Assembly (NCBI GenBank): GCA_945861535.1
Contig: CAMAUZ010000042.1
Location: forward strand, 1 to 64,000
Direction: 5' to 3'
DNA from: Akkermansia muciniphila
Lineage (GTDB): Bacteria > Verrucomicrobiota > Verrucomicrobiia > Limisphaerales > BJHT01
Length of the DNA: 64,000 bases
The position numbers and the translations under genes are program-made. The notes beneath the pieces were generated by a model, which saw nothing but the letters and a program-made list of their open reading frames with translations, searched no databases and had not been told where the DNA came from. Shown one piece after another: positions 9,216 to 16,751 of the stretch. The number at the start of each line of letters is the position of its first letter. Position 1 is the stretch's first letter.

Positions 9216-11288
9216 GTGAAAACTCCCGCGCTCCTGCTCCTCCTCTCCGCCCCGCTGCTCTTCGCCGCGGACCCGTTCGTCCGCTTTTCCGGCAGTGACA
9301 TTGTCGAAGCCGTCTGGGCCACGCGCACCGCCGAGCCGGGCCTCAGCGAATGGGGCGCCAGTCCGCAACTCGGCCACCGTGTCGTCACGCCCGCCGCGAC
9401 GTTGCATCGCGCGCCCGCGCCGCCCGGAATGGTGAAGCTTGATGGCACGCCGCTTTTCCTCCGCGTTGGCACCGACGCCAAACGCGCCCCGCTCCGCATC
9501 GAAAGCGAATTCCATTTTGCGCCCGTCCCGCTGCCCGCCACCGCGCAACCCTTCGGCAAAAACTCCGCTGCCACGACCGCGACCGCTACCGGCGCCGCCA
9601 GCGCCGCCAGCGTCGCCGACCCCGCCGCCCTCGCCGCCAAAATCCTCCTCCAAACCAAAACCCCGCGCGGCTACTGCCTCGTCACCGACTGCGACGACGC
9701 CCGCCTCGCCTGGGAACTCGCGCGGCAGTCGCAGTTGATCGTCGTCGGCATTTCGACCAATGCCAGCGCGGTCCAAACCGCCCGCACCGCGCTTGATCAG
9801 GCAGGCGTTTACGGCCAGCGCATTTCGCTTCAGCACATCGCCGCGGGGGGCGAACTGCCGTTTGGCCCCGGCATTTTTGATCTCGTCGTCTCGCTCTCCG
9901 GCCCCGCGTCGCCGTGGAGCATGGAAATGAAACGCGTCCTCAAACCCGGCGGCACGGCGTGGCTCGGCGAGGGCGGCCCGCTCTTCCTCCAGAAGCCCAC
10001 CGAAAACGCCGGCGCGTGGACGCACGCGTACGGCGACGCGTCGCAGAGCGCCAACAGCGGCGACCGCAATCTCGAGCCCGGCCGCGTCGAGCTGCGCTGG
10101 TTCGGTCTGCCCGGCGCGCGCGGCATGATGGACCGCCAGAGCCGCAACCCGCCGCCGCTCGTCGTCGGCGGACGCCTCTACGTGCAGGGCGACAACCGCA
10201 TCACCGGCCAGGACGCGAGCAACGGCTTCATCCATTGGACCCTCGAATGGCCCGGCCTGCGGCGCGTGAACCTGCCGCGCGACAGCTCCAACATGTGCGC
10301 CGACGAGCAGTCGCTCTTTGTCGCCGCGGGCGAGCATTGCTGGCGCATCGCCGCCCGCGACGGCGCGCCGCTCCGCACCTATCCCGCGCGCCCCGACCGC
10401 GTGTGGCACTGGCTCGCGCGCGACGGCGACGCGCTCTTCGGCAGCGACGGACCTCCCGGAAAAACTTACACGCAGTATCAGGGCAGTTGGGTCTTCTGGT
10501 ACGATGCGATCAAAGCCGCCGAGATCACCAAGGTGTGCAGCGAGCGCCTGTTCCGCCTCGATCCCGAGACCGGCGCGCAACTCTGGGAAAGCCCGCGCGG
10601 CGCGGTGGTGAACTCCACGATCACCCTCGGCGGCAGCCGCATTTACTTCATCGAATCCCGCGCGCCCGAAACCACGAAAGGCAGCGGCACGACCAATTTC
10701 TGGGCCGACGCGTGGCTCGTCGCGCTCGATGCGAAAACGGGCCGCCAGTCGTGGGAGAAAAAATTCACGTTGCCCGAAGCCGCAGATCCCACCGTGCTCT
10801 TCACCTGCTACGGCAGCGACCGCGTGGCCGTGACGCTGGCGGGCAAGCGTTACCACGTTTTCGGGATCGAGGCCGAGACCGGCGCGGGCGTCTGGCAGCA
10901 GAGCCACGACATCAAGCGCTTCAACCACGGCTCGCACATGTATCACCCGCTGCTCTCCGGCGACCGGCTGGTGCTCGAGCCGTTCATCTACGATCTGCGC
11001 TACGGCACGGTGCTGCGCAACGACCTGCCGCTGCGGCCCGGTTGCAGCACGCTCTCCGGCGCGGGCGACACGTTGCACTACACCGGCAGCTCCTACGCCG
11101 CGCGCACCGAAATGCTGAACCTCGCCACCGGCGCGAAGTCCGCGATGTTCGGCACGCGCGCAAGCTGCTGGCTCTCGTTCATCTCGGGTCAGGGAATGCT
11201 TTTCCAACCCACCGCCAACGTCGGCTGCACCTGCCGCTCCCCCCAGCAAACCAGCCTCGCCTACGGCCCGCTGGCCCCGAAGAAATGA
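9216..11288 (+). CDS. Exported PQQ-type beta-propeller protein with an embedded methyltransferase-like domain
   Basis: A 690-residue protein. Residues 1-18 are a signal peptide ('MKTPALLLLLSAPLLFAAD'). Residues about 145-250 look like a Rossmann methyltransferase: 'RGYCLVTDCDDARLAWELA', 'IVVGISTNASAVQTARTALD' as the SAM-binding core, 'FDLVVSL', and 'MKRVLKPGGTAWLGEGG' as the usual post-motif strand. Residues about 285-690 are PQQ-like propeller blades ('LFRLDPETGAQLWESPRGAVV', 'WLVALDAKTGRQSWEKK'). Related PVC proteins are usually annotated as BamB-like. The signal peptide would place a SAM-type fold outside the cytoplasm, where SAM is not expected, so the domain may bind another ligand. It overlaps a possible start of the next gene by ATGA. 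Confidence 0.85.
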   Translation: MKTPALLLLLSAPLLFAADPFVRFSGSDIVEAVWATRTAEPGLSEWGASPQLGHRVVTPAATLHRAPAPPGMVKLDGTPLFLRVGTDAKRAPLRIESEFHFAPVPLPATAQPFGKNSAATTATATGAASAASVADPAALAAKILLQTKTPRGYCLVTDCDDARLAWELARQSQLIVVGISTNASAVQTARTALDQAGVYGQRISLQHIAAGGELPFGPGIFDLVVSLSGPASPWSMEMKRVLKPGGTAWLGEGGPLFLQKPTENAGAWTHAYGDASQSANSGDRNLEPGRVELRWFGLPGARGMMDRQSRNPPPLVVGGRLYVQGDNRITGQDASNGFIHWTLEWPGLRRVNLPRDSSNMCADEQSLFVAAGEHCWRIAARDGAPLRTYPARPDRVWHWLARDGDALFGSDGPPGKTYTQYQGSWVFWYDAIKAAEITKVCSERLFRLDPETGAQLWESPRGAVVNSTITLGGSRIYFIESRAPETTKGSGTTNFWADAWLVALDAKTGRQSWEKKFTLPEAADPTVLFTCYGSDRVAVTLAGKRYHVFGIEAETGAGVWQQSHDIKRFNHGSHMYHPLLSGDRLVLEPFIYDLRYGTVLRNDLPLRPGCSTLSGAGDTLHYTGSSYAARTEMLNLATGAKSAMFGTRASCWLSFISGQGMLFQPTANVGCTCRSPQQTSLAYGPLAPKK

Positions 11289-11310
11289 GGACGAATTCCG
11301 GAGTAGCGCG

Positions 11311-11426
11311 TTATGGAGTGCGCCGGCAGAGCGGAGCGACGACGGCGCTTTCGCGCGCGCGGAGAAAGGGACGATTACCGACGGTCGAAAGCGGCGTCGC
11401 GCTCCGCTTGCCGCCGCACTCCATAA
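11311..11426. repeat. Palindrome between two PQQ-propeller genes
   Basis: Outer arms TTATGGAGTGCGCCGGC and GCCGCCGCACTCCATAA enclose inner words AGCGGAGCG...CGCTCCGCT and GGCGCTTTC...GAAAGCGGC. The right end is the A of the next gene's probable ATG. The frame stays open through the whole element. Confidence 0.8.
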
Positions 11427-12724
11427 TGGTCTCCGGTCGGTCGCACGGCATCGGAATTTCGAGCAAGCTCTTCCCCCTCCTCCCGCTGCTGCTCCTGCTC
11501 CTCGCCTACCCCGCCACCACCACCGCCGCCGACTGGCCCACCGACCGCCACGACTTCCAACGCACCGCCGCGACCACCGAGACCCTCGCCTTCCCGCTCA
11601 CCGAAAGCTGGCGTCACGAGCCGCCCCAAGGTTTTTCCCCCGCCTACCCCGCCGAGGCCCGCGCCGACGAATACGCCGTCACCGGCCCGCTGAAACCCCG
11701 CTACACCTTCGACCACGGCCACGGCGTCGCCGTCGCCGGCGGACGCGTCTTCGTCGGCTCGACCACCGCGCACAGCCTCACCTGCCTCGATGCCGCCACA
11801 GGGAAAACCCTCTGGAAAAACTACGCCGACGCCGCCATCCGCCTCACGCCCACCGTCGCCGCAGGCCGTGTTTATGCGGGTGCGGACGATGGCGCGGTGT
11901 ACTGCTGGACCGCGGCCGACGGCACCTTGCTCTGGAAAATCTCCGCCGCCGAAAAGCCCCGCCGCCTCATCCCCAACGACGGCCGCCTCGTCTCGCCGTG
12001 GCCCGTGCGCACCGGCGTCGTGGTCACCAACGGCATCGCCTATTTCGGCGCGGGACTGTTCCCCTCCGAGGGAGCGTTCCTCTGCGCCGCGGACGCGGCA
12101 ACCGGAAAAATCTCTTCGCCCGCGCACTGGCGAAAGGCGCTGCCCGAGACCGCCATCCCCGTCGGCACGCTCGCCCTCGACGACGACCGACTCATCGTTC
12201 CCGGCGGCCGCGCCAATCCGATCGCGTTCACCCGCGCGACCGGCGCGGTCGCGCAGACCTTCGATGACAACAACGCGATGGGCACCTTCGTCATGGCCAG
12301 CGCGGGCCGCATCTTCTTCGGCCCGGCCTCGCGTCGCAGCATGTGGCAGATCACCGAGGCGCAGCGCGACGTGAAGAAAAACCTCGCCCAGCACAAGGAC
12401 GTCCTCGAGCTGGTCGTGGCCGGCCCGCGTCTCGTGCTCGTGCTCGAAAAAGAACTGCGCTGCCTCGACCTGACGACCCGCGCCGTGCAATGGAAAACCC
12501 CGTCCACCACGGCCCTCTGCTGCATCGCCACCGCCAACGCCGTGATCACCGGCGGCCCCGGCGAAGTGACCGCCCACTCGCTCACCGACGGCGCGCCTCT
12601 GTGGAAAGCCGCGATCTCAGGCCAGGCCACCAGCCTCGCCGTGTCCGACGGCCGCCTCTTCATCAGCACCGACCGCGGCGCGCTGATTGTGTTCGCGAGC
12701 CCGGTGCAACCTCCCGCGCCGTAG
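11426..12724 (+). CDS. Exported PQQ-like beta-propeller protein
   Basis: A 432-residue protein. The signal peptide is 'SKLFPLLPLLLLLLAYPATTTAA', and the mature part begins 'DWPTDRHDFQRT'. It has about seven propeller blades with the PQQ-repeat signature 'LDAATGKTLWKNYADAAI', 'GADDGAVYCWTAADGTLLWK' and 'ALIVFASP'. It forms a pair with the upstream propeller protein and is probably co-transcribed with it. An ATG at 11285 overlaps the upstream stop (ATGA), which is a classical coupled start, but that reading adds 47 residues encoded by the palindrome. The ATG at 11426 gives a normal signal peptide and is preferred. Likely roles are binding or enzyme scaffolding in the periplasm; PQQ binding itself is not shown. 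Confidence 0.82.
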   Translation: MVSGRSHGIGISSKLFPLLPLLLLLLAYPATTTAADWPTDRHDFQRTAATTETLAFPLTESWRHEPPQGFSPAYPAEARADEYAVTGPLKPRYTFDHGHGVAVAGGRVFVGSTTAHSLTCLDAATGKTLWKNYADAAIRLTPTVAAGRVYAGADDGAVYCWTAADGTLLWKISAAEKPRRLIPNDGRLVSPWPVRTGVVVTNGIAYFGAGLFPSEGAFLCAADAATGKISSPAHWRKALPETAIPVGTLALDDDRLIVPGGRANPIAFTRATGAVAQTFDDNNAMGTFVMASAGRIFFGPASRRSMWQITEAQRDVKKNLAQHKDVLELVVAGPRLVLVLEKELRCLDLTTRAVQWKTPSTTALCCIATANAVITGGPGEVTAHSLTDGAPLWKAAISGQATSLAVSDGRLFISTDRGALIVFASPVQPPAP

Positions 12725-12742
12725 CCGGCAGACCGCCCCCCG

Positions 12743-12924
12743 TTGTAGGAGTCGAGGTCACGAGACTCTGACCTTTTCTACGCGAGCAGCGGACTGAGTT
12801 TCGGGGCCTGACTTGGACGAGGCGTGAGGAGAAGGAGCTTGGTCGCAAGACGCTGCTTGCGGAGTTTTTCGGGGCGGGCCGTTCGCGAAAGGAGGTAAGA
12901 GTCTCGTCACCTCGACTCCTACAA
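12743..12924. repeat. Family H element copy 1 (TTGTAGGAGTCGAGG ends)
   Basis: A 182-bp element with terminal inverted repeats of about 26 bp: TTGTAGGAGTCGAGGTCACG at the left and CACCTCGACTCCTACAA at the right, with AGACTCT/AGAGTCT just inside. There is no reading frame inside. A second copy of about 180 bp is at 17740-17919. Its size and ends resemble a non-autonomous mobile element. Confidence 0.8.
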
Positions 12925-12949
12925 GGACCGGGAGCGCGGCCGTCGCAGC

Positions 12950-13363
12950 TCAGCGGATACGGATGATCGCCGAGTTCGGGTGGTCGGGATGCGGCATGAC
13001 CCGTTGCCGGTTGCAATCCACCAGCAGATCAGTGGCTTCCAGCGCCGTCTGACCGATCAAGACCTCATCACCCAGCACTAGAAAAGCCTCGGTGACCAGT
13101 CGTCCGAGGATTTCCATGTCCACCCCTTCGGTCATCTCCACGCTGTTCACTTCGCCGTTCGCCATCTGCGCGTTGATGCGGCGCACGACGCGCAGACCCA
13201 GTTGTTGCATCACATCCACCGGCATGCAGGACCGGACGGCTCCCGTGTCCACCACGGCTTCCACGGTTACGCTCCGCACCTCCGTCGGCTTAATGAGATC
13301 GCGCCGTTGCATCGCGAGATCCATCGCATTGTTGAGTTTCACGCTGACTTTGACTTCACCCAT
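12950..13363 (-). CDS. Single-domain retropepsin-like aspartic protease (clan AA)
   Basis: A 137-residue protein. It begins 'MGEVKVSVKLNNAMDLAM', followed by 'SVTVEAVVDTGAVRSCMP'. The D-T-G triplet (about residues 39-41) is the catalytic motif of clan AA aspartic proteases; the second half has the hydrophobic-Gly flap region ('VLGDEVLIGQTALEATDLLVD'). Such single-domain proteins are active as dimers when they are proteases at all, and many bacterial ones are uncharacterised. The start is the ATG at 13363; the frame runs open to 13543 through a palindrome, which I exclude. No Shine-Dalgarno site is seen. It is probably cytoplasmic. Confidence 0.8.
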   Translation of the reverse strand: MGEVKVSVKLNNAMDLAMQRRDLIKPTEVRSVTVEAVVDTGAVRSCMPVDVMQQLGLRVVRRINAQMANGEVNSVEMTEGVDMEILGRLVTEAFLVLGDEVLIGQTALEATDLLVDCNRQRVMPHPDHPNSAIIRIR

Positions 13364-13481
13364 TTGCGGAGGTTGCCACCGACCGGAAACGGCTGCAAGC
13401 GAGCGGATGGTTTCGGATAAATTCGCCTTGGGTTTACTTCTTGGGGGATCGGGGGGAGCCGTTCGCTTCGCGTTCCGCGCC

Positions 13482-13555
13482 GCAGCCGCCGACGTGAGGA
13501 GGCGGAAGCGGGCATCCCTCGCGCGCGCGGTCCGCCTCCTCACGTCGGCGGCTAC
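13482..13555. repeat. Family G hairpin (GCCGCCGACGTGAGGAGGCGG)
   Basis: Arms GCAGCCGCCGACGTGAGGAG and CTCCTCACGTCGGCGGCTAC form a stem of about 26 bp around a 22-bp loop. It lies between two minus-strand genes. Single arms of the same word are at 17653-17676 and 38910-38935. Confidence 0.85.
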
Positions 13556-13559
13556 AGTT

Positions 13560-15221
13560 TCACTTCACCACCATCCCCGTGAACGGCGGCACGTAGGCCT
13601 GCAGGTACACGAGTACGCCGACCAACGCCGCGAGTGCGAGGCTGTGGAAAAACACGTAGCGCAGGATGCTGCCTTCGTGCCCGTACCAATTGGTCGCCGT
13701 GCTCGCGACGACGATGCTTTGCGCGTCCACCATTTTCCCCATCACGCCGCCGGAACTGTTCGCCGCCGCCATGAGCACGGGGCTGATGCCCGTCTGTTCG
13801 GCGGTGATTTTTTGGAGGCTGCCGAAGAGGACGTTCGACGCCGTGTCGCTGCCCGTGAGTGCGACGCCGAGCCAGCCGAGCATTGTACCGAAAAACGGAT
13901 ACAGCCCGCCCGTCTTGGCCAGCGCGAGGCCGAGCGTGGCGTCGGTGCCGGAATATTTCGTCACGTAGCCGAGCGCGAGCATCGCGGCAATCGTGAGCAG
14001 CGAATGACGCACGCGCACCACCGTGCTCCAGTAGAGCCGCGCCATTTCGCGAACGGTGAACTGCATGAACAAGCCCGCGAGAATTGCGGCGGCGAGAATC
14101 CCCGAGCCGGTGGCCGAGAGCCAGTTGAGCTTAAACACGGCGGCCTCGGGTTTGGTGGGCTGGGCGGGTGTGGGCAGTGGCACGACCGGGTGTGTGCGCA
14201 CGACGACTTGATGCAGGCGCGGCACGGCAAATGACGGTGCCGACACACCGTCGAGTGATTTCTTCATTGCCGGAACGCCCCACACAAACACGAGCACGCT
14301 CAGCAATATCCACGGCACCCAGGCCTGGCGAACCTTCGCGGGCGAAGGCGTCGGCTCGGCTGCCGTCGGAATGCCGGCGGTGTCGTTCGGCGGCAGCTTC
14401 CAGATTTCCTTCGGCTTCCAGAAACGCAGGAGCACGACGAGTCCGCCGAGCGACGCGAGCGACGCCACGATGTCCACCAGCCACGGGCCGTGATAATTCG
14501 AGACGAGGAATTGTGGGATCGCGAAACAAAGTCCTGCCGTGAGCGCCGCCGGCCACACGCCGAGCATCCCGCGCCAGCCGCACATCGCCCACACCACCCA
14601 GAACGGCACCAGCAGCGAGAAGAACGGCAGTTGCCGCCCGACCATTTTCGACAGCTCGAGCTCGCTGAATCCCGTGACGCCCGCGAGCGCGATGATGGGC
14701 GTGCCCAGCGCGCCGAACGCGACCGGCGCGGTGTTCGCGATGAGCGACAGCCCCGCCGCCGCGAGCGGACGAAACCCGAGCTGCATCAGAATCGCCGCCG
14801 TCACCGCCACCGGCGTGCCGAAGCCCGCCGCGCCCTCGAAAAACGCGCCGAAGGAAAACGCGATGAGAATCACCTGCACCCGCGGGTCGGGCGCGATGGC
14901 GGCGAGATTGCCGCGCAGCACGGCGAAGAGCCCGCGCTCCACGGTGAGGTGATAGAGGAAGATCAGGTTGAGAATGATCCAGCCGATGGGGAACAACCCG
15001 AACGCCGCGCCGTAGCCCGCCGTGGCCAGCGCCGCATCCAACGGCATGTGAAAGCCGAACAACGCCACCCCCAGCGCGACGACCAGGCCGAGCAGCGCGG
15101 CGAGATGGATGCGGATTTCCAGCCACGCAATCGCGCCCAGCAGCACGACGACCGGCAGCGCGGCGAGGAGGGTCGAGAGCAGGGCGTTGCCGCAGGGGTC
15201 GTAGTGTTGTTGCCAGTTCAT
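13560..15221 (-). CDS. lctP: L-lactate permease family transporter
   Basis: A 553-residue integral membrane protein with about 12-14 hydrophobic segments along its whole length. Family segments are clear: 'AFSFGAFFEGAAGFGTPVAV', 'NTAPVAFGALGTPI', 'GSDTASNVLFGSLQ' and 'NSSGGVMGKMVDAQSIVVA'. These are the conserved gating loops of LctP/GlcA transporters, which import lactate or glycolate with protons across the inner membrane. The length fits the family (about 550). It has no operon partner: the DUF1499 gene upstream on the same strand is 180 bp away with a repeat fragment between. The substrate could be L-lactate, D-lactate or glycolate. Confidence 0.93.
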   Translation of the reverse strand: MNWQQHYDPCGNALLSTLLAALPVVVLLGAIAWLEIRIHLAALLGLVVALGVALFGFHMPLDAALATAGYGAAFGLFPIGWIILNLIFLYHLTVERGLFAVLRGNLAAIAPDPRVQVILIAFSFGAFFEGAAGFGTPVAVTAAILMQLGFRPLAAAGLSLIANTAPVAFGALGTPIIALAGVTGFSELELSKMVGRQLPFFSLLVPFWVVWAMCGWRGMLGVWPAALTAGLCFAIPQFLVSNYHGPWLVDIVASLASLGGLVVLLRFWKPKEIWKLPPNDTAGIPTAAEPTPSPAKVRQAWVPWILLSVLVFVWGVPAMKKSLDGVSAPSFAVPRLHQVVVRTHPVVPLPTPAQPTKPEAAVFKLNWLSATGSGILAAAILAGLFMQFTVREMARLYWSTVVRVRHSLLTIAAMLALGYVTKYSGTDATLGLALAKTGGLYPFFGTMLGWLGVALTGSDTASNVLFGSLQKITAEQTGISPVLMAAANSSGGVMGKMVDAQSIVVASTATNWYGHEGSILRYVFFHSLALAALVGVLVYLQAYVPPFTGMVVK

Positions 15222-15355
15222 GCGCGAAGTGGCGCGAGGCTATGCGAAGCGAATGCGCGGGCACAAGGGCACGGCGTCAACGCAGCCCTCGGAGCGCCGA
15301 TTTCCAAATCGACAGCGCGTCGCAACTGCGAACCGGTCCGGCCAGTCGGATGGCT

Positions 15356-15402
15356 CGCGGGTTTGGAAACCCGCGACCCAGCAGGTTGGGAGACCGGCGC
15401 TA
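15356..15402. repeat. Family F fragment
   Basis: Contains CGCGGGTTT-GGAAACCCGCG followed by ACCCAGCAGGTT and CGGCGCTACC. This is one side of the family F palindrome seen complete at 23479-23600. Confidence 0.6.
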
Positions 15403-15906
15403 CCGACCGTCGCCACCCGCCGCGTTCGATCGCGGTCCGACCACCGCGGCAAACTCCCGGCGCAGCGCCTCGACACGGCGGCGATTGGTCCCCAGGTCCG
15501 AGTAGCCCACGCGCGACGCCGAGCGGACGTGGATGACGTGTTCCTTTTCCTCGACGTGAAATTCCACGTCATCGACAAACCGGCAGAGCCGCGTGCGAAA
15601 TTCCGCGTGCAGATAATCCGCCGTCGCGGTGATCACCCGCACCCGCGGCTGGCCGGCGAGCACCTGTTTCAACCCGCCCATCGCGTCCGCCGCCGTCCCG
15701 TGAAATGCCAGCGGCGCGATGGCGTGCGCCGGGTCCGCGTCCTGACTGCCCACGCAGTTGGGCGAGCTGGGACAGGCCGCAAGGCGACCATCGTGGAGAC
15801 CGAGGCCGGGACGAGGGGTGGTGGATTGCGCGCACATGACCAGGAGCAATATGGCACCCGCGACCGCGGAGAAACGGAAAGTTTTCACGAATCGAATCAT
15901 CATCAT
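15400..15906 (-). CDS. DUF1499 family lipoprotein
   Basis: A 168-residue protein. The N-terminus 'FRFSAVAGAILLLVMC' ends in a lipobox-like LVMC, so Cys25 may be lipidated. The mature part opens with 'GLHDGRLAACPSSPNCVGSQ', the CPxSPNCV signature of the DUF1499 family (PF07386). The C-terminal half ('FRTRLCRFVDDVEFHVEEKE', 'VHVRSASRVGYSDLGTNRRR') is also conserved in that family. The function of DUF1499 is unknown; members are exported or membrane-anchored. It lies upstream of the lactate permease on the same strand, but a direct link is not shown. Confidence 0.9.
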   Translation of the reverse strand: MMMIRFVKTFRFSAVAGAILLLVMCAQSTTPRPGLGLHDGRLAACPSSPNCVGSQDADPAHAIAPLAFHGTAADAMGGLKQVLAGQPRVRVITATADYLHAEFRTRLCRFVDDVEFHVEEKEHVIHVRSASRVGYSDLGTNRRRVEALRREFAAVVGPRSNAAGGDGR

Positions 15907-16218
15907 GCGGACACCGCTCAGGCTGCCACCCTTCGACGCCGGAAGCTCGCGCTGAAGCTTTGAGCTTCATCCCCGTGCTCGCCGATGGGAAAGCGCCCGA
16001 GGACTCGTCGCCTTGTACCGATACCTGAGAGTTCCGTTCTCCGATGCAGGTCGCACATCCGGTCCATGAACCACCGAGCTGGGACTGTCGAATGAGGGCG
16101 GGCGAACTCCGCCCGTTGCCGGCGTCAGGGCCGACGACACCAGACACGCAGCCGGAGCGGAGTGCCGCCACCGCAGCCACGGCTTGAGTCCGCGCGGATC
16201 CAGACGTACGCTGCGCGC
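15907..16218. other. 312-bp gap without a gene
   Basis: Just upstream of the DUF1499 gene is one and a half units of the heptamer theme (AAGCTTTGAGCTT at 15953-15965). Around 16096-16118 is a GGGCGGGCGAACTCCGCCCG hairpin. The rest shows no reading frame with protein-like composition. The promoter of the Doc-type toxin-antitoxin pair should lie at the right end, but I cannot identify it. Confidence 0.5.
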
Positions 16219-16368
16219 ATGAATGTGAAGACGGAAACGAAAACTCCAAAGCCCGGCGCGGCGACGGTTGAAGCGCCGGTCCGGTATCTCGACAAGGCCG
16301 CGTTTCGCGCGGCGAAGAAACGGGTTTTCGCCCAGCACGCGCCGCTGCTGGCCAAGCTCGCGAAATAG
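16219..16368 (+). CDS. Antitoxin of a Doc-type toxin-antitoxin pair
   Basis: A 49-residue protein, 'MNVKTETKTPKPGAATVEAP' followed by 'VRYLDKAAFRAAKKRVFAQH' and 'APLLAKLAK'. Short antitoxins paired with Doc toxins commonly end in this amphipathic helix, which covers the toxin active site. There is no separate DNA-binding domain, so autoregulation would need the complex or another factor. Its stop codon TAG shares one base with the GTG start of the toxin gene, so the two are translationally coupled. An ATG in frame at 16162 is possible but gives an unlikely N-terminus. Confidence 0.75.
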   Translation: MNVKTETKTPKPGAATVEAPVRYLDKAAFRAAKKRVFAQHAPLLAKLAK

Positions 16369-16751
16369 TGAGTGATCCGTTTTTTCTTTCGGTCGCGGAG
16401 GTGAATGAGATTCACCGGGAGGCCATCGCCCAGTTCGGTGGAACGTTAGGATTGCGTGATGCCGGAACCCTGGAGGCGGCCGTGTTTCAACCGCAGAATG
16501 CCTACTTCTACGGCCGCGCCGACCGGCATGACATCGCCGCAGCGTACGCCTTCCACATCGCTGAGGCGCAGGTGTTCCTCGACGGCAACAAGCGGGCGGC
16601 AGTCGGTGCCGCGCTCGTTTTTCTCGAAGGCAATGGCATTGCAACGGATGCCGATTCGATGCCGGTTTACGATGCGATGATCGGCATCGCCCGGAAGGAG
16701 ATCGGCAAGCCCGAGCTGGCGGCGTTGTTGCGGAAACTTTTCCCCGCATGA
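16368..16751 (+). CDS. Doc-type (Fic fold) toxin with Gln in place of the motif His
   Basis: A 127-residue protein starting at GTG. The Fic/Doc helix reads 'HIAEAQVFLDGNKRAAVG' (63-80). Asp72, Gly73, Asn74, Lys75 and Arg76 of the HxFxDGNKR motif are present. The motif His is replaced by Gln68, and a His lies five residues earlier (His63). 'GTLGLRDAGTLEAAV' and 'AALVFLEGNG' are further Doc hallmarks. Doc of phage P1 phosphorylates EF-Tu and needs that His, so this branch may use another chemistry or be weak. It overlaps the next gene by ATGA and the antitoxin by one base. Confidence 0.88.
   Translation: MSDPFFLSVAEVNEIHREAIAQFGGTLGLRDAGTLEAAVFQPQNAYFYGRADRHDIAAAYAFHIAEAQVFLDGNKRAAVGAALVFLEGNGIATDADSMPVYDAMIGIARKEIGKPELAALLRKLFPA

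Noticed and set aside
9914-11285. The long plus-frame extension upstream of the second PQQ-propeller gene
   Set aside because: It lies in another frame of the first PQQ-propeller gene and is Arg/Pro-rich without any domain; the real gene begins near 11426.
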